Below are positions 18,277 through 26,301 of a DNA stretch of 64,000 bases, in pieces (position 1 is the first letter of the stretch; every line of letters begins with the position of its first letter). The notes under the pieces are model-generated. The model was not told the DNA's origin and made no database searches. It saw nothing but the letters and a program-made list of their open reading frames with translations. The position numbers and the translations under genes are program-made. Source of the stretch: Dyella mobilis (GTDB taxonomy: Bacteria; Pseudomonadota; Gammaproteobacteria; Xanthomonadales; Rhodanobacteraceae); the NCBI RefSeq assembly GCF_016904945.1, contig NZ_JADIKF010000037.1, positions 124,001 to 188,000 on the forward strand. Reading direction: 5' to 3'.

Positions 18277-19391
18277 GGCTTGGTCCCGGCGGCAGGTGCC
18301 GTGGTGTCGGCACCGGGCTTGAGCACGTGCACGGCGCGCAGGTTGCGCAACTCGCCCAAGGCACCGCCCAGTTTCACCGGCATGGCCGGGGTAATCCTGG
18401 CAATCAATGCGGCAATGCCCTGATGCGCCTGTTGCACTGACGCCGACTGCGGATCGAACTGCGCCGTGAGGCTGGCATCGGCGCGCTTCAAGGCGGCGAT
18501 CGCGGCGTCATCGTCCCAGGCCATCAACGCAGCCTGTGCCTGCGCCAGTTCCAAAGCTGTCATCTCGCGCACGAGGCGCGCGTCGGCGATATCGGCGAGC
18601 TGGCCGTTGCCTTGGTCGTGCTGGATGGTGATCACGCTGCGGAACGCACGGCGCAGACGCGCCCAGATGCCATCCGTTTGCGCGGTTGCGGGCTCATCCA
18701 GCGGCTTCAACGGCCATTGCGGAAGATCGCCGCGCAACTGCACGACGGCATCCAGCAGTTGCTGGCGATCGGCGGGTTGGCTTTTCATCAGCGCCTCGTG
18801 CTCGGCATCGATGCTCTGGCGTACACCGCCGAAGGCACTGTCGGTCACGCCGGCCAAGGTCTGGCTGGCCAGTGCGTAAGCTTGCGCTGCGCCCTGCGCA
18901 TCGTGGAACAGCGTGTAGCGTTCGGTGCCCATGCGCAGCAGCGATTCGGTTTCATCCAGGCGCATGGCGTCCTGCCCGGACAGCGTCCTTTCCGAGAGCT
19001 TGCCGACGGCTTCTTCCAGGTCGCGTACGCGCTGGTCCTGCGCGAGCAGTTCTTCGCGCAAGGAGCGGTTGACCTGGTCGGCATCGTTCAAACGCTGCAG
19101 CAACGTGGCGCTTTGGTTGGTGCTGCCCGACAGCGTGTGCTCGACAGCGTTGACCCGCTCTTCCAGATTGGCGGCGGTGCGCAAGGCTTCGGCATCGATG
19201 TGCGCGAGCTGCCATTGCCGCCAGGCGACATAGCCCACACCGACGACGGCGATAAGCGCAAGCAGCAAAGCCAGCGCCAGCGTTCCGCCGCTGGAGCGGG
19301 CGGGTGTGGGCGGCCGACTGGCACGCGTTGGGTCGGAGGAGGCGCCGGCGGGCGCGGGGCTGCGTTCGGGGGTGAGATCGTCCTGGCTCAT
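18273..19391 (-). CDS. hemX: HemX family protein (uroporphyrinogen-III methyltransferase-like)
   Basis: A 372-residue protein with a proline/serine-rich cytosolic N-terminus, one membrane span (about residues 37-58, LALALLLALIAVVGVGYVAW), then a long coiled-coil (LEERVNAVEHTLSG to LEEAVGKLSERTL) and a helical periplasmic domain (LRMGTERYTLFHDAQGA, LVREMTALELAQAQAALMAW). This is the HemX layout. Despite its frequent annotation as a uroporphyrinogen-III C-methyltransferase, no methyltransferase motif is visible. It lies between hemD (9-bp gap) and hemY (4-bp overlap). Confidence 0.9.
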   Translation of the reverse strand: MSQDDLTPERSPAPAGASSDPTRASRPPTPARSSGGTLALALLLALIAVVGVGYVAWRQWQLAHIDAEALRTAANLEERVNAVEHTLSGSTNQSATLLQRLNDADQVNRSLREELLAQDQRVRDLEEAVGKLSERTLSGQDAMRLDETESLLRMGTERYTLFHDAQGAAQAYALASQTLAGVTDSAFGGVRQSIDAEHEALMKSQPADRQQLLDAVVQLRGDLPQWPLKPLDEPATAQTDGIWARLRRAFRSVITIQHDQGNGQLADIADARLVREMTALELAQAQAALMAWDDDAAIAALKRADASLTAQFDPQSASVQQAHQGIAALIARITPAMPVKLGGALGELRNLRAVHVLKPGADTTAPAAGTKP

Positions 19392-19400
19392 GGGCGCATG

Positions 19401-20222
19401 CTAACAGCCCGCGCGGCCCGCTTCGTGGCGTGCGCGTGAACAAACCTCCGCGGCCATCGCCAGCAGATCGGCCTGATTGGCCGAGGCTGCCACCTGCCAG
19501 CGCTCGAAACCCGCCGAGCGCGCCTGTTCGGCGAGGCGTTCGCTACTGACGATGACCATGGCTGCGCGCAATCGCAGGCGTGCCTGCCCCGACAGTTGCT
19601 GCATCAGGTGCTGCAACGCTTCGCCACTGGAAAGCAGCATGCAGGCCGTGGCAGGCAATTGCAGCACGGCTTGCAGGTGACGCCGGTTCAAACGGGGCGC
19701 GGTGCGCTCGTAGACGTGTACTTCGCGCACTACGGCACCGCGCGTGGCCAGCTGCTCCTGCAACAAGCCACGCCCTCCCGGGGCCGTGATCAAAGCCACG
19801 TGCCGGCCCTGCAACGGCTGCGCGCCGAGCAGATGCAGCACGCCTTCGCTGTCCTGGCGCGCCGCGGCAGGAATCTGTGCCGAGATACCGTGCCGCCGTA
19901 GCGCACGGGCCGTGCCCTGTCCGATCGCGATGACCATGCCTCGCGTTACCAGCGGCGCCAACGCCATCGCGTAACGCACCGCGGCGGGACTGGTGAAAAT
20001 GAGCACGTCATCGTTCTGTGCGTGCTGCCACGGCTCCAGCGCAAGGGGTTGGGGAATCGCCCGCAGCGACAGGCCCGGCAGCAGCAACGGCACGCCTCCT
20101 TGCCTGCGTATCCGTCGCGCCAATGCCCCCGCCGTTCCGGCCGGCCGGGTTACGACTATCGTGCAACCGGCCAAGGGACCGGCAGCATCGGCTGGCATGG
20201 GAGGCTGGACACCGGATTCCAT
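19401..20222 (-). CDS. hemD: Uroporphyrinogen-III synthase
   Basis: Cyclises hydroxymethylbilane to uroporphyrinogen III in tetrapyrrole synthesis; 273 residues. The N-terminal TIVVTRPAGTAGALARRIRR, the DVLIFTSPAAVRYAMAL region, AIGQGTARALRRHG and VYERTAPR match the two-lobed HemD fold. The length is slightly above the usual 245-260 because of the N-terminus; an internal ATG at 20198 (MPADAAGPLAG) would give 265 residues. It heads the hemD-hemX-hemY unit. hemC is not adjacent; the upstream side carries a MITE-like element and a divergent thioesterase gene. Confidence 0.9.
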   Translation of the reverse strand: MESGVQPPMPADAAGPLAGCTIVVTRPAGTAGALARRIRRQGGVPLLLPGLSLRAIPQPLALEPWQHAQNDDVLIFTSPAAVRYAMALAPLVTRGMVIAIGQGTARALRRHGISAQIPAAARQDSEGVLHLLGAQPLQGRHVALITAPGGRGLLQEQLATRGAVVREVHVYERTAPRLNRRHLQAVLQLPATACMLLSSGEALQHLMQQLSGQARLRLRAAMVIVSSERLAEQARSAGFERWQVAASANQADLLAMAAEVCSRARHEAGRAGC

Positions 20223-20254
20223 GAAGGCAGGACCAGGGGAGATGAAACCCGAGT

Positions 20255-20417
20255 CTAGGGCCTGTTAGCACTATTTTCGTGGCCCGCGCCGTGAGCTGTT
20301 TGCTCGCCAGCCAAGGAAAAGTGAGGGAGTGCACGTCCGTACACGACCGCGCGATGACGCCGCATGGCGGCCACTCAACGACAACGCGGGCTACGAAAAT
20401 AGTGCTAACAGGCCCTA
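20255..20417. mobile_element. MITE-like element, copy 2 (GCCTGTT family)
   Basis: Near-perfect terminal inverted repeats of 32 bp (31 matches): the left arm at 20256-20287 begins TAGGGCCTGTTAGCACTATT, and the right arm at 20386-20417 is its complement. Without the flanking TA the element is about 158 bp, close to the 161 bp of copy 1. Internal words CCGCATGGC, CACTCA and GCGGGCT occur in the same order as in copy 1. TA (possibly CTA) flanks both ends, like a target duplication. No coding frame. It separates hemD from the divergent thioesterase gene and could form a strong cruciform. Confidence 0.7.
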
Positions 20418-20462
20418 GCACCTACACTGTTCGCTTCCCCTCCCCTGCAACACGATCACTGG

Positions 20463-20945
20463 ATGGACAACATCGATCAACGAGCCGCAGCCCAGGCGCT
20501 GGTGGCCTTTATCCGCGAAGGCATTCCGCTCACCCGCGCCATGGCGCTGGAATTGGGCGACTACGATGGCGAACGACTCATTCTGGTCAGCCCGCTGGCC
20601 CCCAACGTCAACGACAAGGGCTGCGCCTTTGGCGGCAGCCTGGTCAGCTTGATGACGCTGACCGGATGGGGACTGGTCGAACTGGCCCTGCGCGCCCGCG
20701 GCGAGGATTGCGACGTGTTCGTCGGCACCTCCTCGGTGCGCTATCTCAGCCCGGTCTGGGGCGATTTCCAGGCCCGGGCCATACCCGCCGAGGACGCCAA
20801 CTGGGAAGTTTTCTTTGCCACCCTGGCCAGTCGTGGCCGCGCGCGCATCGAAGTGACGGCCGAAGTCCCCGGCGAAGACGGCAAGCCGGCGGCCACGCTT
20901 GCGGCACAGTTCGTGGCGAAGCGCCGCGACACTGCGGCACAATGA
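20463..20945 (+). CDS. YiiD C-terminal-type thioesterase domain protein
   Basis: A 160-residue hotdog-fold protein resembling the C-terminal putative thioesterase domain of E. coli YiiD (without its acetyltransferase half). The helix region APNVNDKGCAFGGSLVSLMT is the family's characteristic stretch, followed by GWGLVELALRARG and strands TSSVRYLSPVWGDFQARA and RARIEVTAEV. Substrate unknown, probably an acyl-CoA or acyl carrier species. It begins right after the MITE-like element and is followed 26 bp later by a lipoprotein gene in the same direction. Confidence 0.8.
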   Translation: MDNIDQRAAAQALVAFIREGIPLTRAMALELGDYDGERLILVSPLAPNVNDKGCAFGGSLVSLMTLTGWGLVELALRARGEDCDVFVGTSSVRYLSPVWGDFQARAIPAEDANWEVFFATLASRGRARIEVTAEVPGEDGKPAATLAAQFVAKRRDTAAQ

Positions 20946-20971
20946 CCGGATCTGGGAGGGAGTCGATACCT

Positions 20972-21391
20972 ATGCGCCGTATTGCCGGCCTGATTCTGTT
21001 TTTGACGGTGCTGCTGTTGTCCGGCTGCGCCACCGACAAGCGCAGCGACGCCCTTTCGCGCACCATGATCGAATACGCCAACGCCGTGCGCTGGGATGGC
21101 TTCGAGGCGGCCGAGCGGTTCGTCGATCCCAAGGTGCGCAACGCGCACCCGCTTACCGACCTGGACCTCGCACGCTTCAAGCAAGTCCAGGTCAGCGACT
21201 ATGACGACGGCAACGGCCCGATCCCGGTCAGTCCGAACGAAATCCGCCAGGTGGTGCACATCAGCCTGACCAATATCCATACCCAGTCCGTACGCACCAT
21301 CGTGGACCACCAGACCTGGCACTACGACCAGGAAAAGAACCACTGGTGGCTGGAAACCGGGCTTCCGGACATCACCCAAGGCAGCGACTGA
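20972..21391 (+). CDS. Small lipoprotein, unknown function
   Basis: A 139-residue protein with a lipoprotein signal: a basic MRR start, the hydrophobic run IAGLILFLTVLLL and the lipobox LSGC, with acylation expected on the cysteine. The mature part has a helical stretch (LSRTMIEYANAVRWDGFEAA) and a beta-rich end (VRTIVDHQTWHYDQEKNHWW), like small NTF2-fold envelope lipoproteins, but I do not recognise a family. GGGAGGG at 20955-20961 is a strong ribosome site fixing the start. It is likely anchored in the outer or inner membrane facing the periplasm. Confidence 0.75.
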   Translation: MRRIAGLILFLTVLLLSGCATDKRSDALSRTMIEYANAVRWDGFEAAERFVDPKVRNAHPLTDLDLARFKQVQVSDYDDGNGPIPVSPNEIRQVVHISLTNIHTQSVRTIVDHQTWHYDQEKNHWWLETGLPDITQGSD

Positions 21392-21433
21392 GCCACCCCG
21401 CCGCCCCTGCGGCGAACTCACGGGCAACTCGCC

Positions 21434-21439
21434 TATAAT
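21434..21439 (+). promoter_or_regulatory. Candidate -10 element (TATAAT)
   Basis: A perfect TATAAT stands in a GC-rich gap 33 bases before the ATG of the rhodanese-like gene. No convincing -35 hexamer is seen at the expected distance, so the promoter is only probable. Confidence 0.4.
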
Positions 21440-21471
21440 TGGCGTTTGCCTGCCAACCGCCCGGCCTTTTC

Positions 21472-21915
21472 ATGAACGATTTCCTGCACAAGCTGCCCGA
21501 GTTCCTGCGCAACCACCTCGAGCTGTCATTGGCGCTCGTTGCGCTGGTGATCGCCCTGATCGTCACCGAGATCATGGTGCTGCTGCGCAAGTACAAAGGA
21601 CTCACCCCGGCCGGACTGACCCAGCTGATCAACCGCGACAACCCGCTGCTGATCGACCTGTCCGCCATCGCCGATTTCGAAAAAATGCACGTGCCGGGCG
21701 CCAAGCACGTCGCGATGAGCCAGTTCGACCCGGAACACAAGGACCTGGTCAAGGCCCGCGAATTGCCCGTCGTGGTGATGGACAAGGACGGCCGCACCAG
21801 CGATGGCGCCGCACAGCGCCTGGTCAAGGCCGGCTTCACCCGTGTCTACACGCTGACCGGCGGCGTACTGGCCTGGCAGGCAGCACAGTTGCCGGTCGCC
21901 AAGGGCAAGAACTGA
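21472..21915 (+). CDS. Membrane-anchored rhodanese-like protein (YibN type)
   Basis: A 147-residue protein with one N-terminal membrane span (LSLALVALVIALIVTEIMVL) and a cytosolic rhodanese-homology domain (about residues 50-140: NPLLIDLSAIADFEKMHVPG, then GFTRVYTLTGGVLAW). In active rhodaneses the loop after the third strand carries the catalytic cysteine (C-x-x-G-x-R/S). Here the loop reads VVVMDKDGRTS with D104 in the cysteine position, so sulfurtransferase activity is unlikely. Start chosen at the ATG after the TATAAT box. It converges on the flavoprotein reductase gene. Confidence 0.85.
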   Translation: MNDFLHKLPEFLRNHLELSLALVALVIALIVTEIMVLLRKYKGLTPAGLTQLINRDNPLLIDLSAIADFEKMHVPGAKHVAMSQFDPEHKDLVKARELPVVVMDKDGRTSDGAAQRLVKAGFTRVYTLTGGVLAWQAAQLPVAKGKN

Positions 21916-21934
21916 GCGACAAGGAATGGCACTT

Positions 21935-22010
21935 GTAGGTCGGGTTAGCGAGGCGTAACCCGACAATATCGCACCAGAACGTCGGGCTACGCTTCGCTAA
22001 CCCGACCTAC
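21935..22010. repeat. Large inverted repeat of the GTAGGTCGGGTTAGC family
   Basis: Left arm 21935-21964 and right arm 21981-22010 are 30-bp inverted copies with 28 matches, each starting GTAGGTCGGGTTAGCGA. They surround a 16-bp AT-richer centre. The element lies between two convergent genes (ending at 21915 and 22018) and probably works as a bidirectional terminator. A third copy of the arm is at 3811. Confidence 0.85.
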
Positions 22011-22017
22011 GAACCGA

Positions 22018-23103
22018 TCAAGCCTCACTGAGGCCCGCCCGCCCGGCAAGAATCTGCGCCAGCACATCCGGCGCGTAATCGAACGAGTCGTAATACAGCC
22101 GGTCTTCCGGCAGGCCCGCTTCGACAAACAGCGTGCGACCCGCATCGATCATCGCGGGCGGTCCGCTCATGTAGACATCGTGATCGGAAAGGTCCGGTTG
22201 GTCCTCCAGCACCGCTTCGTGCACCAGGCCGGCCCGCATGCCCGCGGCCAGCGCCTGTTCCGGATCGGACAGCACGGCGTGGAAGCGCAGGTCGTGCGCG
22301 CGGGCGGCCCACGTCTCGGCCAGCGTCCGCAGGTATAGATCCTCCGGATTGCGTGCGCCCCAGTACACGTCGATGGAGCGCCGCGTACCCAGCTCCATGA
22401 AGTGCTCGAGGATCGCCTTCACCGGCGCAAAACCGGTGCCGCCGGCCATGAACACCATCGGCCGCTCCGAATCCTCGCGCGCCACGAACGTACCCAGCGG
22501 GCCTTCGATGCGCAACGCGTCGCCTTCTTTCAGCACTTCGCTGACCCACGAGGTGAAGCCGCCACCGGCGACGTGACGCACGTGCAACTCGATGGCACCG
22601 TCGGCCTGCGGCCCGTTGGCAATGGAAAAGGGGCGACGGCGGCCTTCGTCCAGCAGCACGTCCAGGTATTGCCCCGGCAGCCAGTTCAAGCGCAGTTCGC
22701 CCGGCGCAGGCTGGAGTTGCAAGCCGATCACATCCGGCGCCAGCTGCCATTTGCGACTCACCTGCACGGCCAGCTGGCGGCGCGCGATGTCCTCCACCGA
22801 TGTCACCTCGCGCGCTTCCAGCAGCAGATCGCTGGCCGGCACTGCCTGGCACAACAGCACGGCGTGACGCACGCGGTCCTGCGCATTCAGCGCGGTAGGC
22901 GGATTGCGCGGGTATTCGCAACGGCCTTCGACCAGGATGGCCTTGCAGCTTCCGCATACGCCGGCGCGACAGGAGTACGGCAGTGCGATGCCGGCGCGCT
23001 GCGCGGCTTCCAGCACGGTTTCCCCGGGCTTCACCTGGAAACGGCGGCCGGAGTTCTTGAGAGTAACGGTGTGCACAATGAATGGCTCTGGGCGATCCCG
23101 CAT
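22018..23103 (-). CDS. 2Fe-2S ferredoxin / FAD-NAD(P) oxidoreductase (AscD-like)
   Basis: A 361-residue fusion. The N-terminal plant-type ferredoxin domain has cluster ligands C45, C50, C53 and C85 (CRAGVCGSC and LLCQAV). A flavin reductase domain of the ferredoxin-NADP reductase class follows, with RRPFSIAN (FAD), EGPLGTF, MAGGTGFAPVKAILEH (NAD-binding) and DVYMSGPPAMID. Xanthomonad homologues are usually called CDP-6-deoxy-delta-3,4-glucoseen reductase. No deoxysugar genes lie nearby, so a general electron-transfer role is equally likely. A GTG at 23076 (MHTVTLKNS) is an alternative start. Divergent from the PaaI-type thioesterase gene 56 bp away. Confidence 0.85.
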   Translation of the reverse strand: MRDRPEPFIVHTVTLKNSGRRFQVKPGETVLEAAQRAGIALPYSCRAGVCGSCKAILVEGRCEYPRNPPTALNAQDRVRHAVLLCQAVPASDLLLEAREVTSVEDIARRQLAVQVSRKWQLAPDVIGLQLQPAPGELRLNWLPGQYLDVLLDEGRRRPFSIANGPQADGAIELHVRHVAGGGFTSWVSEVLKEGDALRIEGPLGTFVAREDSERPMVFMAGGTGFAPVKAILEHFMELGTRRSIDVYWGARNPEDLYLRTLAETWAARAHDLRFHAVLSDPEQALAAGMRAGLVHEAVLEDQPDLSDHDVYMSGPPAMIDAGRTLFVEAGLPEDRLYYDSFDYAPDVLAQILAGRAGLSEA

Positions 23104-23159
23104 TGTCGCCGCGGTGGCGGTCGGCGGACAATGCGGGCTTACGCCACGAGTATCAAGCC

Positions 23160-23600
23160 ATGCGCATCTGGAAACAGGACACCGACCTCGCCCGACTCAA
23201 CGGGTGGAGCAAAAACACGCTGATGGAGGCGCTGGGTATCCGCTTGACCGCCGTCGGCGACGACTGGTTGCAGGGCACGATGCCGGTGGACGCCCGCACC
23301 CACCAGCCCTATGGCCTGCTGCACGGCGGAGCCTCCGTGGCGCTGGCCGAAACCCTGGGCAGCACCGCGGCCATGCTCGTGCTGGACCCCGAAAAGGAGC
23401 GCGCGGTAGGCCTGGATATCAACGCCAATCACATCCGCGGCGTACTAAGCGGCACCGTCACCGGCACGGCCCGTCCCCTGCACGTGGGACGCTCGACCCA
23501 GGTATGGGAAATCCGCATCGAAGACGAGGCCGGCAAGTTGGTATGCATCTCGCGCCTGACCATGGCGGTAGTGCCGGCCACGGCCGTGGGTTCGCGCTGA
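23160..23600 (+). CDS. PaaI/MenI-type hotdog thioesterase
   Basis: A 146-residue acyl-CoA thioesterase of the PaaI family (hotdog fold). The core signature is YGLLHGGASVALAETLGS, in which the HGG and the following glutamate form the active site. LDINANHIRGVLSGTVTGTA and WEIRIEDEAGKLVC complete the fold. E. coli relatives hydrolyse 1,4-dihydroxy-2-naphthoyl-CoA or phenylacetyl-CoA intermediates; the substrate here is not defined by context. The ATG at 23160 gives the standard length. Confidence 0.88.
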   Translation: MRIWKQDTDLARLNGWSKNTLMEALGIRLTAVGDDWLQGTMPVDARTHQPYGLLHGGASVALAETLGSTAAMLVLDPEKERAVGLDINANHIRGVLSGTVTGTARPLHVGRSTQVWEIRIEDEAGKLVCISRLTMAVVPATAVGSR

Positions 23601-23650
23601 TGCACAGAAACGTGGCTCGCCCTCCCCGGCAGGACAGGGAGTAAAAGCGC

Positions 23651-24598
23651 ATGCCCGAAGAAACCCCTTACGCCCGCCTCACGCCCGACCTGGTGCTGGA
23701 CGCGATCACCGCCTGCGGACCTTGGCCGGACGGGCGGCTGCTTGCTCTGAACAGCTACGAAAACCGCGTCTGGCAGGTCGGTCTGGAAGACGGCGCGCCG
23801 GTGATCGTCAAGTTCTATCGCCCCCATCGATGGAGCGATGCCGCGATCCTCGAAGAACACGCCTTCGCGCAGGAACTCGCCGATGCGGAGCTGCCGGTGG
23901 TCGCGCCGCTTCGTTTTGCCGGACGCACACTGCTGCATCACGACGGCTTCCGTTATGCCTTGTCGCCGCGCCACGGCGGCCGTGCGCCTTCGCTGGAATC
24001 GGCCGATCAACTGGAATGGCTGGGACGCCTGATTGCGCGCATGCACAGCGTCGGCGCACGCAGCACGTTTGCACATCGAGGACGGATCGATCGCGACACG
24101 CTCATCGTGCAGCCGATGCGTGCCGTGCTTGCTTCCAGCCTGCTGCCCGCATCGTTGCATGAACGCTATCGCCAGGCAGCCGAACGCCTGGACCGGCTGG
24201 TTGCCGCGCGCTTCGATGCAGTCGGCACAGTGCGCACGTTGCGGCTGCACGGCGATTGCCATCCCGGCAATGTTCTGTGGACCGATGCCGGGCCGCATTT
24301 CGTGGATCTCGACGACGCGCGCATGGGCCCGGCCGTGCAGGATCTATGGATGCTTGCGCACGATGAACGTGCCATGGAAGCATTGGTGGAAGGCTACGCA
24401 TCGATGCGCGACTTCGACTACACCGAACTGGCACTGATTCCCGCCCTGCGCGCCATGCGGCAAGTGCACTATGGGGGATGGATCGCCGCGCGCTGGCACG
24501 ACCCGGCCTTTCCTCAAGCGTTTCCGTTCGCCGGCGAGCCGCGCTGGTGGGAACAACACATTACGGACCTGCACGAGCAGGCGGATGAACTCGAATAA
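23651..24598 (+). CDS. srkA: Stress response kinase A (YihE/SrkA)
   Basis: A 315-residue protein kinase of the APH/CotH-like fold. Start MPEETPYARLTPDLVLDAI, then NSYENRVWQVGLEDG and VIVKFYRPHRWSD (nucleotide-binding lysine), the catalytic loop LHGDCHPGNVLW and the metal-binding FVDLDDARMGP. These match SrkA, which phosphorylates Ser/Thr and counters stress-induced programmed death in E. coli. Length is close to E. coli SrkA (328). It lies 50 bp after the thioesterase gene and 19 bp before a small membrane protein. Confidence 0.92.
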   Translation: MPEETPYARLTPDLVLDAITACGPWPDGRLLALNSYENRVWQVGLEDGAPVIVKFYRPHRWSDAAILEEHAFAQELADAELPVVAPLRFAGRTLLHHDGFRYALSPRHGGRAPSLESADQLEWLGRLIARMHSVGARSTFAHRGRIDRDTLIVQPMRAVLASSLLPASLHERYRQAAERLDRLVAARFDAVGTVRTLRLHGDCHPGNVLWTDAGPHFVDLDDARMGPAVQDLWMLAHDERAMEALVEGYASMRDFDYTELALIPALRAMRQVHYGGWIAARWHDPAFPQAFPFAGEPRWWEQHITDLHEQADELE

Positions 24599-24617
24599 AT
24601 TTTTGCTGGAGTGCTGA

Positions 24618-25055
24618 ATGCGTCAAATCCTGTTTCGCCTGATCGGTATCCTCGAAGTCGCCGGCGGTTTCTACGGCATGGCCATCGTGCTGCCGCGCCT
24701 GCTCGCATTTGGTCCGCTGCGGATGGCGGCTTTCGGGTTGATCGAGTTCGCGATATACGCCTTCGTGCTGGTGGCCGGCGTGCTGCTGCTGGAAAACAGC
24801 GAGCGCGGCATCCGCTTTTCGAGCGTGGCGCAGTTGCTGCAACTGCCTTTGATCGCTACCCCGATCTTCAGCTATGCCCTGCACTGCGGTGCCTGCATCG
24901 ATCTGTACGCGGCGCTGCACTTCCCCACCCGGCCGGAACTTACCTGGGCCTTCGGCAGCCAGCGCTTTGCCCTGGAATTCCACGGCCCGGGCGTTCCCCG
25001 CCTTGGCGTGAACGTGCTGGCCCTGCTGTCGTGGCTGGTGCTCAAACTGCGCTGA
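24618..25055 (+). CDS. Small membrane protein, unknown
   Basis: A 145-residue protein with four hydrophobic segments: an N-terminal one (ILFRLIGILEVAGGFYGMAI), AAFGLIEFAIYAFVLVAGVL, LLQLPLIATPIFSYALHCGA and a C-terminal GVNVLALLSWLVLKL. A conserved-looking loop contains HCGACIDLY. I do not recognise a named family. The start ATG follows CTGGAGTGCTGA, a fair ribosome site, and the gene is probably co-transcribed with srkA. Confidence 0.65.
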   Translation: MRQILFRLIGILEVAGGFYGMAIVLPRLLAFGPLRMAAFGLIEFAIYAFVLVAGVLLLENSERGIRFSSVAQLLQLPLIATPIFSYALHCGACIDLYAALHFPTRPELTWAFGSQRFALEFHGPGVPRLGVNVLALLSWLVLKLR

Positions 25056-25114
25056 GCCGCACGTGGCCTGCTCAAAATCGGGGCTCAAGCGGGCACTGCG
25101 GTTATCATAGGCGG

Positions 25115-26287
25115 ATGAACAGCCCCGCCGAACTGCCCGTTATCCGCCTGAAATCCGATCGTACGCCTGGCCATCCCTGGGTCTGGTCGGCCCAGGTGCA
25201 CAAGCCCGAGTCACGCATTCCTCCGGGCAGCGTGGTCGACGTGATCGACGCCAAGAACCGCTTCGTCGGCCGCGCCTTCTGGAATGGGCATGCACGCATC
25301 GCGTTGCGCCTGCTCACTACGGCTGCCGATGAACCGATCGATGCGCAGTGGATCGCCGCACGCATCGATCGCGCGGTGCAACTGCGCCGCGAACTGCTGA
25401 CGCTCGACACCGTCACCGATGCGTGGCGCGTGGTGCACAGCGAAGGCGACGGACTCTCCGGCCTGATCGTCGACCGCTACGCCGACATCCTGGTCGTCGA
25501 ATACTTCGCGGCGGGCACGTGGAAATTCCGCGATGCGATCCACGCCGCACTGCTGCGCCACTTCCCCGGCGCGCGCCTGTACTGGTTTGCCGAAACTCAC
25601 GTGCAGAAGCAGGAATCGTTCGACTGCCGCGCCATGGAAGCCCCCACCCCGGTGGAAGTGCACGAACACGGCCTGCGTTTTCACGCTGCGCCCGGGTACG
25701 GCCACAAGACCGGCTTCTTCGCCGACCAGCGCGAAAACCGCCGCCGTTTTGCCGAACTCGCGCGCGGCCGGCGCGTGCTGGACCTGTGCTGCAACGCCGG
25801 CGGCTTCGCCGTGCATGCCGCAGCGGCGGGCGCCAGCGAGGCGGTCGGCGTGGACATGGATGCCGGCATCCTGGAAATCGCCCGCGCCAACGCCCAAGCC
25901 AACGGCGTAGCCGTGCGTTTCGAACAGGCCGACATCTTCGAATGGCTGCGCCAGGCGGTTGCCCGCGGCGAGCATTACGATGCGGTGATCCTCGACCCGG
26001 CCAAGCTCACCCGCGACCGCACCAAGGTGCTGGATGCGCTGAAGAAGTATTTCGCGATGAACCGGCTGGCGCTGGACGTGATCCCGCCCGGCGGCCTGCT
26101 GCTGACCTGCTCCTGCACGGGACTGGTAAGCGAAGCGGACTTCCTGGAAATGCTGCGCCGCGTGGCGCTCAATGCCGGCCGCGAAATCCAGATCCTGGAA
26201 GTGCGCGGTGCCGGCGCGGATCATCCAGTACGCACCGATGTACCGGAAAGCCGTTACCTCAAGGCGGTGTTCTGTCGCGTCGACTGA
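25115..26287 (+). CDS. Class I SAM-dependent rRNA methyltransferase (RlmI/PUA family)
   Basis: A 390-residue RNA cytosine methyltransferase of the RlmI family. The N-terminal PUA-type domain (IRLKSDRTPGHPWVWSAQV, about residues 8-75) is followed by the EEHEC-like linker (LSGLIVDRYADILVVEYF). The Rossmann methyltransferase domain has motif I VLDLCCNAGGFAVHAAAAG, acidic AVGVDMD and motif IV VILDPAKLTRDRTKV, with the catalytic-type CSCTG near the end. E. coli RlmI modifies 23S rRNA C1962. Exact target here is inferred. GGCGG precedes the ATG closely. Confidence 0.88.
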   Translation: MNSPAELPVIRLKSDRTPGHPWVWSAQVHKPESRIPPGSVVDVIDAKNRFVGRAFWNGHARIALRLLTTAADEPIDAQWIAARIDRAVQLRRELLTLDTVTDAWRVVHSEGDGLSGLIVDRYADILVVEYFAAGTWKFRDAIHAALLRHFPGARLYWFAETHVQKQESFDCRAMEAPTPVEVHEHGLRFHAAPGYGHKTGFFADQRENRRRFAELARGRRVLDLCCNAGGFAVHAAAAGASEAVGVDMDAGILEIARANAQANGVAVRFEQADIFEWLRQAVARGEHYDAVILDPAKLTRDRTKVLDALKKYFAMNRLALDVIPPGGLLLTCSCTGLVSEADFLEMLRRVALNAGREIQILEVRGAGADHPVRTDVPESRYLKAVFCRVD

Positions 26288-26301
26288 CGCGACAGCGCGC
26301 T

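Noticed and set aside
18273-19391. HemX as a true uroporphyrinogen-III methyltransferase
   Set aside because: No SAM-binding methyltransferase motif is present; the layout is membrane anchor plus coiled-coil.
17017-20222. Absence of hemC as a sign of a broken heme locus
   Set aside because: hemC is often located elsewhere in related genomes; hemD, hemX and hemY are intact and coupled.
22018-23103. A deoxysugar biosynthesis gene (CDP-glucoseen reductase) implying an LPS locus
   Set aside because: No sugar-nucleotide genes lie nearby; the name comes from general homology to ferredoxin-flavin reductases.
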